Origin: Rhodoferax sp. TS-BS-61-7
GTDB taxonomy: Bacteria > Pseudomonadota > Gammaproteobacteria > Burkholderiales > Burkholderiaceae_C
Length of the DNA stretch: 64,000 bases
Reading direction: 5' to 3'
Assembly (NCBI RefSeq): GCF_002943465.1
Contig: NZ_PTQY01000001.1
Location: 868,001-932,000, forward strand
Positions 8,257 through 16,674 of the stretch are shown one piece after another. The position numbers and the translations under genes were made by a program. Below the pieces are notes generated by a model that was not told the origin of the DNA, searched no databases, and worked only from the letters and a program-made list of their open reading frames with translations. The first letter of the stretch is position 1, and every line of letters begins with the position of its first letter.

Positions 8257-8646
8257 CTATCCTTTCAAGAGCATTTGTGCCAACACCAAGCGCGCGCTCG
8301 ATAAATTGGTGGCGCAGGGCACATCGTGCACGTCGCAGGCCCGCACCAGGGCGTTGATATCGGGCTCGTGCGGCTGCGGGGTCATGGGGTCGCGCAGGAA
8401 GATCACCGCGTCCACCTCGCCCACCGCCAGGCGCGCGCCAATTTGCAAGTCGCCGCCCCAGGGGCCGCTCAGCATGCGCTCCACACTCAACCCAACTTCG
8501 TCCACCAACCGGCCACCCGTGGTACCGGTAGCCATCAGGGTGCATTGCTGCAGGTAGGGGGCGAACTCACGGGCGAGTTCCACCATGGTGTCTTTCTTGC
8601 GATCGTGGGCGATCAGGGCAATCCGGGGGCGTGTGTTTTGGCTCAT
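8257..8646 (-). CDS. mgsA: Methylglyoxal synthase
   Basis: MgsA converts dihydroxyacetone phosphate to methylglyoxal and phosphate, a bypass of lower glycolysis under phosphate limitation. The 129-residue length is nearly that of single-domain MgsA. Signature elements are [14 protein letters not shown] at the N-terminus, TGTTGGR for phosphate binding, and [15 protein letters not shown], whose Asp is the catalytic base in the E. coli enzyme (GPLGGDQQ). A later [14 protein letters not shown] segment completes the active site. It lies 38 bp upstream of the permease on the same strand and is divergent from the Fur-controlled TonB receptor. Confidence 0.95.
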   Translation of the reverse strand: MSQNTRPRIALIAHDRKKDTMVELAREFAPYLQQCTLMATGTTGGRLVDEVGLSVERMLSGPWGGDLQIGARLAVGEVDAVIFLRDPMTPQPHEPDINALVRACDVHDVPCATNLSSARLVLAQMLLKG

Positions 8647-8728
8647 CCCTGCATGCTAAATCACCAGACCCACACCGTTGCACGCAAACACGGCGTTTCA
8701 GATTTGCAAAGAAACGCAAAGAAATACA

Positions 8729-8747
8729 AATGAGAATGATTCTGATT
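8729..8747. promoter_or_regulatory. Fur box upstream of TonB receptor
   Basis: AATGAGAATGATTCTGATT is a near-palindrome close to the canonical Fur operator GATAATGATAATCATTATC, with the GAGAAT/ATTCT core. It sits about 110 bp upstream of the receptor start, where a promoter would be expected, and predicts iron repression of the receptor. Confidence 0.8.
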
Positions 8748-8858
8748 TGATACAATTCACGCAGTAGCCAGCTAAGCCTCCGGCCTGCCACGTTCTGATT
8801 CCGTGCCATGGAGATGCCTGCAAGCCAAAAACAATAACGCATCTCCTTGGACCTTTTC

Positions 8859-11105
8859 ATGAAGCACATTCGTAGCCGCAAACACGCCAACCACCTGCAT
8901 CTCCTGGCCCTCGTGGCCGCCTCTGTTCCCTCTGCAGGCATGGCACAACAGGCAGCCGCCACCCTGCCCACCGTGACCATCACGGAAACCGCAGATGTGC
9001 CCTTCAAGGCAGACAAATCGGCAAACCCGAAAATCACCCAGCCCCTGCTGGACACGCCCAAGACCATCCAAGTCATTAAAAAAGAAACACTGGCAGAACA
9101 AGGCGCCATCACCCTGATGGAGGCCCTGCGCAACACGCCCGGCATCACCATGCAGCTAGGTGAAAACGGCAACACCTCGGCCGGCGACACCTTCCAATTG
9201 CGTGGCGCGTCGCTCCAGCAATCCACTTTTGTGGATGGCATTCGTGACCTAGGCGCTGTCACGCGCGACACCTTCAACCTGGAGTCAGTTGAAGTGGTCA
9301 AAGGCGCAGCCGGCGCCGAGACTGGCCGCGGTGCCGCCACTGGATATATCAACCTGATTTCCAAACAAGCACACCTGGGCGACGAAAGCAGCGTGAGCGC
9401 GACTGTGGGCACTGCTGACAAAAAACGGGCCAGCGTGGACCTGAATCGTCAACTGAGTGAAACATCCGCCGTCCGTATCAATGCCACGACGCAGGACAGT
9501 GGCGTGGACGGTCGCAGCACGGTGAAAAACAAGGGACAAGGATTGGGCCTGTCCTACGTAGATGGTTTGGGTACTCCCACCCGCATCCACTTGTTCAGCC
9601 AACATATCCGCCAGAACAACATTCCTGACGGGGGCATTCCTTCGATTGGCTATGAAGGTTACTACCAAGGAGCCGGAACTTTTGGCACAGCCCCTAACAC
9701 TTACACGGTCAGCGCTGCGCAAGCAGCCGCGATGAATGCAGCCGGTAAAGTCAACCGTAACAACTACTACGGTAGCGTCAATGACTATGAAAAGGTCACA
9801 GCGGATATGGTGACGGCCAAAGTCGAGCATGATCTCGGTCAGGGAACGACTGTACGTAACGTGACCCGTTGGGGGCAAACCAAGATGGACCGGGAGCTCA
9901 CCGGCATCAACATCGTTACAGCAACCGTGGCCAACGATCCATCTACTTGGACAGTCAGTCGCTCACGCCAGAAAACGGACCAAGTAAACACTATTTTGGC
10001 CAACCAAACCAGCGTGAATAGCGCCTTCAACGCACTGGGGTTGGAACACAGTCTTGCCGCTGGCATCGAACTCATGCACGAAAAGCAAGAAGTGACCGGA
10101 CACACTGCAGTGGGCACAACATCTGCAGCCAATTTGTACAACCCGAATTCGAATGACGCATTCGGCAGCTTTGTAGCCAGTGGTGCAGAAACCAACGGTT
10201 TTACGACCACGCTCGGTGCCTACGTTTTTGATACCGTCAAGTTCAATGAACAGTTTTCCATCAACGGTGGTGTTCGCGTTGATCGCTACAAACTCGGAAC
10301 GCGCAATATTTCAACAGCCAACGCTAAGACCACGCTGGATGACGAACGCACCCTGTTGAACTGGAGCATCGGTGGTGTGTATAAGCCTGCACCAAATGGC
10401 AGCATCTACGCCTCTTACGCCGACTCCAAAACGCCCCCTGGCGGAAATAACTTCCAGTTGAGCGCTACGGCGAACAATCAGTCTAATGCTGCCTTGGATC
10501 CTCAAACTACCAAAACTTTGGAAGTAGGTAGCAAATGGGAGCTGCTGAACAAACGACTCAATCTAGCTGTAGCGCTGTTCCAATCTGTCAATGACGGACA
10601 AACCACAGTTGACCCCGTCACCAGCGCTGCTACACAGTACGGAAAAACCGAAGTCAAGGGAATTGAGTTTTCTGCGGTGGGCCAACTCACCAACTTCTGG
10701 CAAATCTCCGCTGGATTGGCAAAGACCCAAACGCGCCAGATTGACCAACGCAGCGCTACGACCGTCACCGACAGCGTACGCTGGTCGCCAGACTTGACTG
10801 CAACGCTTTGGACCTCTTACCAGTTGGACAAACTCACGATGGGTATTGGTGCGCGACACGTATCTGAACAAAAACGGTTGATTACCGAAGGTACAGACGC
10901 CGCCACAACAACTATGCCAAGCGTTCCGGCCTATACCGTGTTTGACATGATGGTTTCTTACAAGTTGGCAAAAAACACCAACCTGCAGTTCAACGTCTAC
11001 AACCTGTTCGACAAGGAGTACCTCAGTACTCTGAACAACGGTGGCGCACGCCTCGTACTAGGTGCCCCGCGCTCTGCCACACTGACTGCCGTCTACAATT
11101 TCTAA
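8859..11105 (+). CDS. fiu: TonB-dependent catecholate siderophore receptor, Fiu-like
   Basis: An outer-membrane receptor of 748 residues from the ATG. A Sec signal peptide ends at GMAQQ, followed by the plug domain (KTIQVIKKETLAEQGAITL, then FQLRGASLQQSTFVDGIRDLG and VEVVKGAAGAETGRGAA) and a 22-strand barrel ending in the terminal aromatic (TAVYNF). The plug motifs and the downstream PiuC gene match the Fiu-YbiX pair of E. coli, which handles monocatecholate/catecholate iron. An upstream TTG would add four residues; the ATG at 8859 is preferred because it begins the typical basic n-region. A Fur box and a downstream terminator frame the gene. Confidence 0.92.
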   Translation: MKHIRSRKHANHLHLLALVAASVPSAGMAQQAAATLPTVTITETADVPFKADKSANPKITQPLLDTPKTIQVIKKETLAEQGAITLMEALRNTPGITMQLGENGNTSAGDTFQLRGASLQQSTFVDGIRDLGAVTRDTFNLESVEVVKGAAGAETGRGAATGYINLISKQAHLGDESSVSATVGTADKKRASVDLNRQLSETSAVRINATTQDSGVDGRSTVKNKGQGLGLSYVDGLGTPTRIHLFSQHIRQNNIPDGGIPSIGYEGYYQGAGTFGTAPNTYTVSAAQAAAMNAAGKVNRNNYYGSVNDYEKVTADMVTAKVEHDLGQGTTVRNVTRWGQTKMDRELTGINIVTATVANDPSTWTVSRSRQKTDQVNTILANQTSVNSAFNALGLEHSLAAGIELMHEKQEVTGHTAVGTTSAANLYNPNSNDAFGSFVASGAETNGFTTTLGAYVFDTVKFNEQFSINGGVRVDRYKLGTRNISTANAKTTLDDERTLLNWSIGGVYKPAPNGSIYASYADSKTPPGGNNFQLSATANNQSNAALDPQTTKTLEVGSKWELLNKRLNLAVALFQSVNDGQTTVDPVTSAATQYGKTEVKGIEFSAVGQLTNFWQISAGLAKTQTRQIDQRSATTVTDSVRWSPDLTATLWTSYQLDKLTMGIGARHVSEQKRLITEGTDAATTTMPSVPAYTVFDMMVSYKLAKNTNLQFNVYNLFDKEYLSTLNNGGARLVLGAPRSATLTAVYNF

Positions 11106-11124
11106 TTGCCAGACGTTGGTTCAC

Positions 11125-11152
11125 AAAAGGCCCGCCTTGGCGGGCCTTTTTT
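11125..11152 (+). terminator. Rho-independent terminator after TonB receptor
   Basis: AAAAGGCCCGCC and GGCGGGCCTTTT form a 12-bp stem with a two-base tip, followed by TT. It is a strong intrinsic terminator between the receptor and piuC, so piuC is either transcribed by read-through or from its own start. Confidence 0.9.
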
Positions 11153-11169
11153 ATATTCTGGAGTCTTTC

Positions 11170-11850
11170 ATGCTGCTGCACATTCCCCAAGTCCTCAGCA
11201 AGGCCGATGTGGAACAAATCCGCCATGCGCTGGATACCGAAGGCTGGGTCGATGGCCTGGTATCCAGTGGACCACAGGCATCTGGGTTCAAGCGCAACGT
11301 GCAGCTTGATACCCAATCACCGGCCTTTGGCCCACTGTCCCAGCGCATCGCGCAAGCGCTCAAAAAGCACCCGTTGTTCGTCTCAGCCGTGCTGCCCAAA
11401 ACCATGTTGCCGCCGATGTTTAACCGCTACGAGGGCGGGGGCCACTACGGCAACCACATTGACAACGCGATCCAGACCGACCGTTTTAGCGGCCAGCAGG
11501 TACGCACCGATGTATCCACCACAGTGTTTTTGAACGATCCGGATGCTTACGAAGGCGGAGAGCTTGTGGTTGAAGACAGCTATGGCACCCACGAGGTCAA
11601 ACTCGATGCGGGTGATGCCATCGTCTACCCCTCCACCAGCCTGCACCGTGTGGAGCCGGTCACCCGCGGTGTGCGGGTAGCGTCCTTTTTATGGACACAG
11701 AGCCTGGTGCGCGATGCCTGGCGTCGCTCTATGCTGCACGAGCTGGACATGACCATCCTCAAGCTGCGCCACCTACACGGGGACACGGCGGAAGTCGTCG
11801 CCCTGACAGGGCATTACCACAAGTTATTGCAGCAATGGGCGGAGGTGTGA
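11170..11850 (+). CDS. piuC: PKHD-type Fe(II)/2-oxoglutarate dioxygenase, PiuC/YbiX
   Basis: A 226-residue Fe(II)- and 2-oxoglutarate-dependent hydroxylase, matching YbiX (225 residues). The iron ligands are the His and Asp in HYGNHIDNAIQ (around residues 96-103) and the distal His in STSLHRVEPV; the following Arg in GVRVASFLW-region binds 2-oxoglutarate. The start MLLHIPQVLSKADVE is the usual N-terminus; the longer frame overlaps the terminator. PiuC genes typically accompany catecholate receptors such as Fiu/PiuA and probably act on the siderophore or its receptor; the substrate is unknown. It converges with the reductase gene, with 25 bp between stops. Confidence 0.93.
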   Translation: MLLHIPQVLSKADVEQIRHALDTEGWVDGLVSSGPQASGFKRNVQLDTQSPAFGPLSQRIAQALKKHPLFVSAVLPKTMLPPMFNRYEGGGHYGNHIDNAIQTDRFSGQQVRTDVSTTVFLNDPDAYEGGELVVEDSYGTHEVKLDAGDAIVYPSTSLHRVEPVTRGVRVASFLWTQSLVRDAWRRSMLHELDMTILKLRHLHGDTAEVVALTGHYHKLLQQWAEV

Positions 11851-11875
11851 CCCTGCGGCCCGTGCGCGCCAGCGG

Positions 11876-13288
11876 TCAGTAGACGTCACGCCGGTAGCGG
11901 CCTTCGGTTGCAAGGTGTTGCAAGGTTGGCTCGCCCAAGATGGTTTGTAGCGCCTGGTCTACTTCGCCCGCCATGCCTTCAAGGCTGCCGCAGACATACA
12001 CGGCAGCGCCATCCGACACCCACGCACGCACCGCATCGCCCGATTCCTTCAGCACATGCTGAACGTAGCGGCGCTGGGCTTGGTCGCGTGAAAACACCCA
12101 GTCCACCCGTGTGAGCCAAGCCTGTTGAGCCCAGGGATCAATCTCTTCGCGGTAGTGCGCATCACATGTAGCATTGCGCTCACCAAACAGCAACCACATT
12201 GGCGCCACCGCAGTGGGGCGCAGCACCTGTTGGGTACTGTTAAGTCGACCCGCAGCGGCCAAGCGACCCCTAATATGGCTGCGCAAGCCCGCCAGCCCTG
12301 TGCCGTTGCCAATCAGGATGAGGGGGCGATCTGCGTTATCACCGATGCGAAACCCGCTGTGCGCGCGCGTACGCAACATGACCTTGCCGCCAAGATCAAC
12401 ACCCTGGGTCAGCCAGCCGGAAGCCTGACCGGGAGTGCCGTCGGGGCGGCGTGTTTGGCGCACCAAGAGGTGTACTGCGCCGTCCTGCGGAACCGACGCA
12501 ATGGAGTAGTCACGCAGAGCACCGGGTGCGCCAGGTGCCTCGACCTGCACCAAGTCACCTGCCTGCCAATCGGGCAAGGTAGCACCGCCCTCGGGCACCA
12601 GCTCCAGGTGGTGCACCTCCTCGCCCGCGCTGCCTGGGTTCAGGTGCCGGCGAGCACGCAGGGACCAAGCCTCCAGGGTAGGCACCTCCCACTCCGGCAA
12701 ATCGCTGGTTCCAACCAGGTGCCCCAATTGGCGGCGCCAGTGCTGCAAGGCGGCGGGGTCACTCTTGTCCACCTCAATACGTTCAAAGAGCGGCTGCGCG
12801 CCACGGGCCATCAGCCACTGGTCTAAAGCGCGGCCAAAGCCGCAAAACTGGGCATAGGTCTTGTCCCCCAAAGCAAGCATGCCCACATGCAGGTGGGACA
12901 GCGAAGCATCCGTACCCGCCATGACTTGGCGGGCAAAAGACACGGCGCTGTCGGGGGGGTCACCTTCGCCATAGGTACTGGCAATGCATAGCAAGTGATG
13001 GGCCTGTTGCAGGTCGGGCAGGCTGATTTGGCCCAACGGTGCCAGGCGCACAGACACACCTGCAACGTGCAGGGCTTGTGCAGTCTGCAGCGCCAGCTCT
13101 TCGGCCTGGCCTGTCTGGCTGGCATAGGTCACCCACCACGTGGGCACGCCGGGCGTGGCGGGCAGCAGCGCTTCGACACGGCGTTGCGCTGCACGCTCTC
13201 GGTTGCGGTACTGCCAGGCAACTACACCACACAGCAGTGCGTAACACAACACCGTGGCCAGGGTGTAAACAATCTTTTCACTACTCAT
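11876..13288 (-). CDS. Membrane-anchored flavodoxin/FAD-NADPH reductase (sulfite reductase flavoprotein-like)
   Basis: A 470-residue diflavin reductase: one membrane helix near residues 6-24, an FMN-binding flavodoxin domain (TYASQTGQAEELALQ and ASTYGEGDPPDSA), then an FAD/NADPH domain with RDYSIAS, IGNGTGLAGLRSHI and YVCGSLEGMAGEVD, ending EGRYRRDVY. This resembles the cysJ/CPR fold but with an N-terminal anchor in place of a soluble start. The domain order predicts NADPH to FAD to FMN electron flow at the inner membrane. It lies downstream of a Fur box with ApbE, DUF4198, DUF2271 and PepSY genes, so it probably reduces iron or a siderophore complex. ATG at 13288 is preferred over an upstream GTG. 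Confidence 0.88.
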   Translation of the reverse strand: MSSEKIVYTLATVLCYALLCGVVAWQYRNRERAAQRRVEALLPATPGVPTWWVTYASQTGQAEELALQTAQALHVAGVSVRLAPLGQISLPDLQQAHHLLCIASTYGEGDPPDSAVSFARQVMAGTDASLSHLHVGMLALGDKTYAQFCGFGRALDQWLMARGAQPLFERIEVDKSDPAALQHWRRQLGHLVGTSDLPEWEVPTLEAWSLRARRHLNPGSAGEEVHHLELVPEGGATLPDWQAGDLVQVEAPGAPGALRDYSIASVPQDGAVHLLVRQTRRPDGTPGQASGWLTQGVDLGGKVMLRTRAHSGFRIGDNADRPLILIGNGTGLAGLRSHIRGRLAAAGRLNSTQQVLRPTAVAPMWLLFGERNATCDAHYREEIDPWAQQAWLTRVDWVFSRDQAQRRYVQHVLKESGDAVRAWVSDGAAVYVCGSLEGMAGEVDQALQTILGEPTLQHLATEGRYRRDVY

Positions 13289-13323
13289 TCGCAACACTCG
13301 TACATCACTTACCGGCGTGCCGC

Positions 13324-14343
13324 TTAATCGGCAAGTGCATGCATCGCCGGGCTGATGCTTTCGGACAAATTCCCATCGGCTTCGCGTTGCACAAACAGTG
13401 CTGCAATGCCGTGCTCAGTGGCCAGTGCCATGCCGTCCTCACGTCCCAACACAGTCAGCGCGGTCGACCAGGCATCGGCCCACAGGCACTCTGGATGCAG
13501 CACACTGACCGAAGCCAGACCGTGCCCCACAGGGCGCCCATTACGAGGGTCAATGGTGTGCGGCCAGCGCGTACCTGCTTGGGTATACACACGGCGGTAG
13601 TCGCCCGATGTCGCTACGCTCAGCCCGTGCAGCGCAACACGCGTGGTGGGCAAGACGCTGAAGCCCGGTGCCATGGGCGGTGCCTCCAAATCTACCCACC
13701 AAGGCTGCCCACCCAAGTGCATGCCCTGCCCGCGCAGCTCCCCCCCCACTTCGACCAAGGTGTGCTGCAAACCCATGCCTGCCAGACGCCGGGAAACACG
13801 GTCTACCGCATACCCTTTGGCAATGGCCGAGAAATCCAGCAATACACCACCGGGTTGATGCAGCTGACGGAGGGCACCGTCCCAGCACAAGCTGCGCCAA
13901 TCGTTAGAGGCCAGCGCATGCTGCACAGCTTCGTTTGTCGGCAGCACAAAGTCTGGATCGGTATAACGCAGCCTGGGGCCAAACCCCCACAGGTTAACGA
14001 GGGCACCCGCCGCGGGGTTAAAAGCGCCGCCAGAGACATCTGCCAGCCACAGTGCTGCCTGAAGCACCTCGGCCATGGCCTCGGGCACAGCGTGCTGCGT
14101 GCCCGCACTGGCTCGGTTGAAGCACTCCAGATCGGAGTTTGGCAACCAAGTGCTCATCTGATTCACCACCAGATCGAGCTCCTGCTGCACGGCTGCACGT
14201 ACGCGGTCCTCCGGCAGTGGCCCAAGTGCCACCCACCGCACCTGCCAGGTGGTGCCCATAGTCTGCCCGTCCAGGCGGTGCGCCAGAGCCCCCCAGAGAG
14301 GGGCAGCATTGTCAATCTGCTGCGGCAATAAAACGCGGCTCAT
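13324..14343 (-). CDS. apbE: FAD:protein FMN transferase (ApbE)
   Basis: ApbE covalently attaches FMN to Thr/Ser of target proteins using FAD, usually in the periplasm. The 339-residue product has GQTMGTTWQVRW at the N-terminus, the AIAKGYAVDRVS and GGELRGQG segments for flavin binding, and the metal-binding HTIDPRNGRPV motif with the downstream ADAWSTAL. The start MSRVLLPQQIDN is chosen because the upstream open frame (arginine/proline-rich) is antisense to DUF4198. No clear signal peptide is visible from this start, which is unusual. The neighbours suggest that a flavinylated partner belongs to the same electron chain. Confidence 0.92.
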   Translation of the reverse strand: MSRVLLPQQIDNAAPLWGALAHRLDGQTMGTTWQVRWVALGPLPEDRVRAAVQQELDLVVNQMSTWLPNSDLECFNRASAGTQHAVPEAMAEVLQAALWLADVSGGAFNPAAGALVNLWGFGPRLRYTDPDFVLPTNEAVQHALASNDWRSLCWDGALRQLHQPGGVLLDFSAIAKGYAVDRVSRRLAGMGLQHTLVEVGGELRGQGMHLGGQPWWVDLEAPPMAPGFSVLPTTRVALHGLSVATSGDYRRVYTQAGTRWPHTIDPRNGRPVGHGLASVSVLHPECLWADAWSTALTVLGREDGMALATEHGIAALFVQREADGNLSESISPAMHALAD

Positions 14344-14419
14344 GGGGTAACGCGCTCTTGACCAAAGACTGCCCCCACCCGTTTGCGCTGCGGAGACAGA
14401 TCGGTGTGCGCCCAAAACA

Positions 14420-15316
14420 TCAGCGTGGCAACACTTCCAGGGTGAGGCTGTAGCCCGAGCGGCGAACGGGCTCTGCCAGCGTACCGGCGGGGCCGGTGGG
14501 CGCTGGGCGTGGAGCACCCGCTGCGACAGGCGCCGCTTGGGCATCCGGGCCAGCCATGCCAGGCGCACGGGGGGGGGCAATGTTCACCCAGTACATGCCA
14601 GCGGCAGGCCACTTGACCTTGATTTCACCCTTGTCATCGGTCGTGAGGCGAATCTCACCGAGTTCGCTGCGGTAACGCAGGCCCGCAAGAATCACCGTGG
14701 CCGCGTAGCCGGCGGCGGGTTTGCCGTTGTCAATGAAGCGGAACGTGGCGGTGTCACCCTCCACCAGATCATTCGGGTGTGTCACGGGCACCAGTTCTAT
14801 ACCGCGACCTGTAGGCTTCAAAGCATCCGTCGTCGGCTTGCCAGAGGTGACGAAGGTCTCCACCCGGTTTTGCGCTTGGCTCACACGCAGCTCTTGTGCA
14901 TCTGCCGGAATTTCCTTGGCCAAGGACTCTGCAGTCCCACGCAGGCGTTTGGTTTCGGTTCCGGATTTGAAGCTGGCCATGATGGCGTCATTCACCAGTG
15001 CAATACGGTAAGTTCCCTGCTGCCCCAGCTTCACGTCGAACACGCTGCGGTAACGACCTTTGGCCTGATTTTCAGCCTGCACAGGCTGACCATCAGGACC
15101 AATGACAACCAGGTTGTCCAAACCAGCGGCGTTGTGCTCGTAGTAAAAGATGTCATTGGAGACTGCGGCATCCACCGACACCCAAGGCTGCTGCCCAGAG
15201 TAGATGGTGCCCGAGGGCAAAAGCCAGGAACGGTGTGCGTGCACAGCCGCGGGCAAGGCCAGTACAGCAGCGGCAACCAGCGTGAGGGCGCGTGCACGGG
15301 TGGAAATATTTTTCAT
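14420..15316 (-). CDS. DUF4198 domain secreted protein
   Basis: A 298-residue exported protein. A signal peptide covers residues 1-27 (basic MKNISTRARA, hydrophobic core, cleavage after VHA), and the mature N-terminus is HRSWLLPSGTIYSGQQPWV, the hallmark of DUF4198, whose members have Ig-like folds and are linked to metal uptake. The C-terminus is a proline/alanine-rich tail (PVAAGAPRPAPTGPAG) before a last strand. The start at ATG is backed by GGAGA upstream. It lies 20 bp after DUF2271 in the same operon. The likely role is a periplasmic metal or cofactor-handling protein; function is unproven. Confidence 0.87.
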   Translation of the reverse strand: MKNISTRARALTLVAAAVLALPAAVHAHRSWLLPSGTIYSGQQPWVSVDAAVSNDIFYYEHNAAGLDNLVVIGPDGQPVQAENQAKGRYRSVFDVKLGQQGTYRIALVNDAIMASFKSGTETKRLRGTAESLAKEIPADAQELRVSQAQNRVETFVTSGKPTTDALKPTGRGIELVPVTHPNDLVEGDTATFRFIDNGKPAAGYAATVILAGLRYRSELGEIRLTTDDKGEIKVKWPAAGMYWVNIAPPRAPGMAGPDAQAAPVAAGAPRPAPTGPAGTLAEPVRRSGYSLTLEVLPR

Positions 15317-15336
15317 GAAAGTCTCCAATATTTGGA

Positions 15337-15849
15337 TCAGGGTTTAACAGTAACGCTCACTGCGCCGAGCTCGTGTTGCCCGAGGGCTTGTGTGGTCGTG
15401 GCGGCTTTGGGTGGCCAAACAAAAGGCACTTTCACCACTTCACGGCCTCCCACTTCGCGGGTGGCTTCCAGCACCAGTGAGTGCTCGCCCGGGGCCAGCT
15501 TGGCCAAAGCGGCTGCATCCGTGAACTGCACAGTGTGCTCACCCGGCGCACGCGTGGCACCACTGATGCCGTCAACCGGCATCGACAGCTCGCGACCACT
15601 CTTGCGCCACCAGCTGCGCATGTCTTTGAGCCACTTGGTTCCCTCGTTATTGCGCATCTTGATGTCGTACCAGACGGCAAGGTTGCCCGCAAACGACTGG
15701 TCCGGCTTTTCAAGCCAGATCGCAACATAAGGACGGTGGTACTCCGCAACAGTCAAGCGCGGGATTTCAACCTTGAGTGCCAATTCGGCGGCCATTGCAG
15801 GCCAAGCAAATCCGGCTGCAGAAATAGCAGCGACGTATCGAATCATCAT
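15337..15849 (-). CDS. DUF2271 domain periplasmic protein
   Basis: A 170-residue exported protein with a signal peptide (MMIRYVAAISAAGFAWPAMA). The mature part has VEIPRLTVAEYHRPYVAIWL, then WYDIKMRNNEGTKWLKDMRSWWRKSG, the Trp-rich DUF2271 core, and a GEHSLVLEATREVGG strand. DUF2271 proteins occur next to PepSY, DUF4198 and ApbE genes in iron-responsive clusters. Threonines in the DUF2271 region may be ApbE targets, but that is inference. GGAGG precedes the ATG. Two adjacent ATGs make the start ambiguous by one residue. Confidence 0.87.
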   Translation of the reverse strand: MMIRYVAAISAAGFAWPAMAAELALKVEIPRLTVAEYHRPYVAIWLEKPDQSFAGNLAVWYDIKMRNNEGTKWLKDMRSWWRKSGRELSMPVDGISGATRAPGEHTVQFTDAAALAKLAPGEHSLVLEATREVGGREVVKVPFVWPPKAATTTQALGQHELGAVSVTVKP

Positions 15850-15871
15850 GAGAGTGCAACTCCTCCAAAAA

Positions 15872-16510
15872 TCAATGGATAAAAAGAATGATCAACAAGA
15901 GAGGCGCCACCAGGCCCATGCCCACCATGGGCCAGACCGTGGGGCGATTGGCGGCATGAAACTTGAGGATGAACAGGCCGGTGATGCAGAACACCAAACA
16001 AGCTACCGAAAAAATATCAAGAAACCACTTCCAGACACCCCCTGTGTGGCGCCCCTTGTGCAAGTCATTCAAGTACGAAATCCAACCGCGGTCGGTGCGT
16101 TCGTATTCCACGCTGCCCGAGTCACGTGCGATGCGCAACCATGCGTCACCACCCGGCCTCGGCAATGAAAGATAAATCTCCTCTGGCGACCATTCCGCAG
16201 CGGTCTCCGGCAGGGCTACATCCAACGCCTTGGTCAACCAGCTGTGCACGTCGGCTGGCAACATCGCGTTCTGCGGCTCATCGTCTTTCACAGCCAGTGC
16301 ATTGCGCAGAGACTGCGGGAGTTGCACCTCCTTCTGCTGCACCTGAGGTTGCGCGGCAATGTCTGCTGCGTGGTTGAGGGTGATGCCTGTCAAGGCGAAC
16401 AAGAGCATGCCGATCAGGCACAGCGCAGAGCTGATCCAGTGCCACTGGTGCAGAGTCTTGAGCCAATAGGCACGGCTGGAGGCCACTTGTGCGGCAGAGC
16501 GGTTATTCAC
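15872..16510 (-). CDS. PepSY-associated membrane protein
   Basis: A 212-residue inner-membrane protein of the PepSY_TM type. Helix one spans about residues 29-47 and is preceded by TLHQWHWISSALCLIGM, where His and Trp resemble the heme or flavin contacts of PepSY_TM proteins. A periplasmic PepSY-like segment (WLRIARDSGSVEYERTDRGW then YLNDLHKGRHTG) follows, with two further helices at about 164-183 and 191-211. It is the first gene of a five-gene Fur-controlled operon that ends with the diflavin reductase. It probably passes electrons across the membrane to reduce ferric complexes in the periplasm. Confidence 0.85.
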   Translation of the reverse strand: MNNRSAAQVASSRAYWLKTLHQWHWISSALCLIGMLLFALTGITLNHAADIAAQPQVQQKEVQLPQSLRNALAVKDDEPQNAMLPADVHSWLTKALDVALPETAAEWSPEEIYLSLPRPGGDAWLRIARDSGSVEYERTDRGWISYLNDLHKGRHTGGVWKWFLDIFSVACLVFCITGLFILKFHAANRPTVWPMVGMGLVAPLLLIILFIH

Positions 16511-16596
16511 GGGAATCGGGGTAGTGCAGAAACAGTTTGCGAATCAGAAGACATCGGGCCATCGCCAAAGCAACGTGCACAATTCATCGTAATGTT

Positions 16597-16615
16597 AATT
16601 ATAACTATTCTCATT
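16597..16615. promoter_or_regulatory. Fur box upstream of PepSY operon
   Basis: On the minus strand this reads AATGAGAATAGTTATAATT, with the same AATGAGAAT half-site as the box at 8729 and 28749. It lies 87 bp upstream of the PepSY-type gene and predicts iron repression of the PepSY-DUF2271-DUF4198-apbE-reductase operon. Confidence 0.78.
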
Positions 16616-16674
16616 TAGAGAATGACCTATATCACTTGAAAAACTCTTGCCATGCGATACCGCAATCGATTTGT

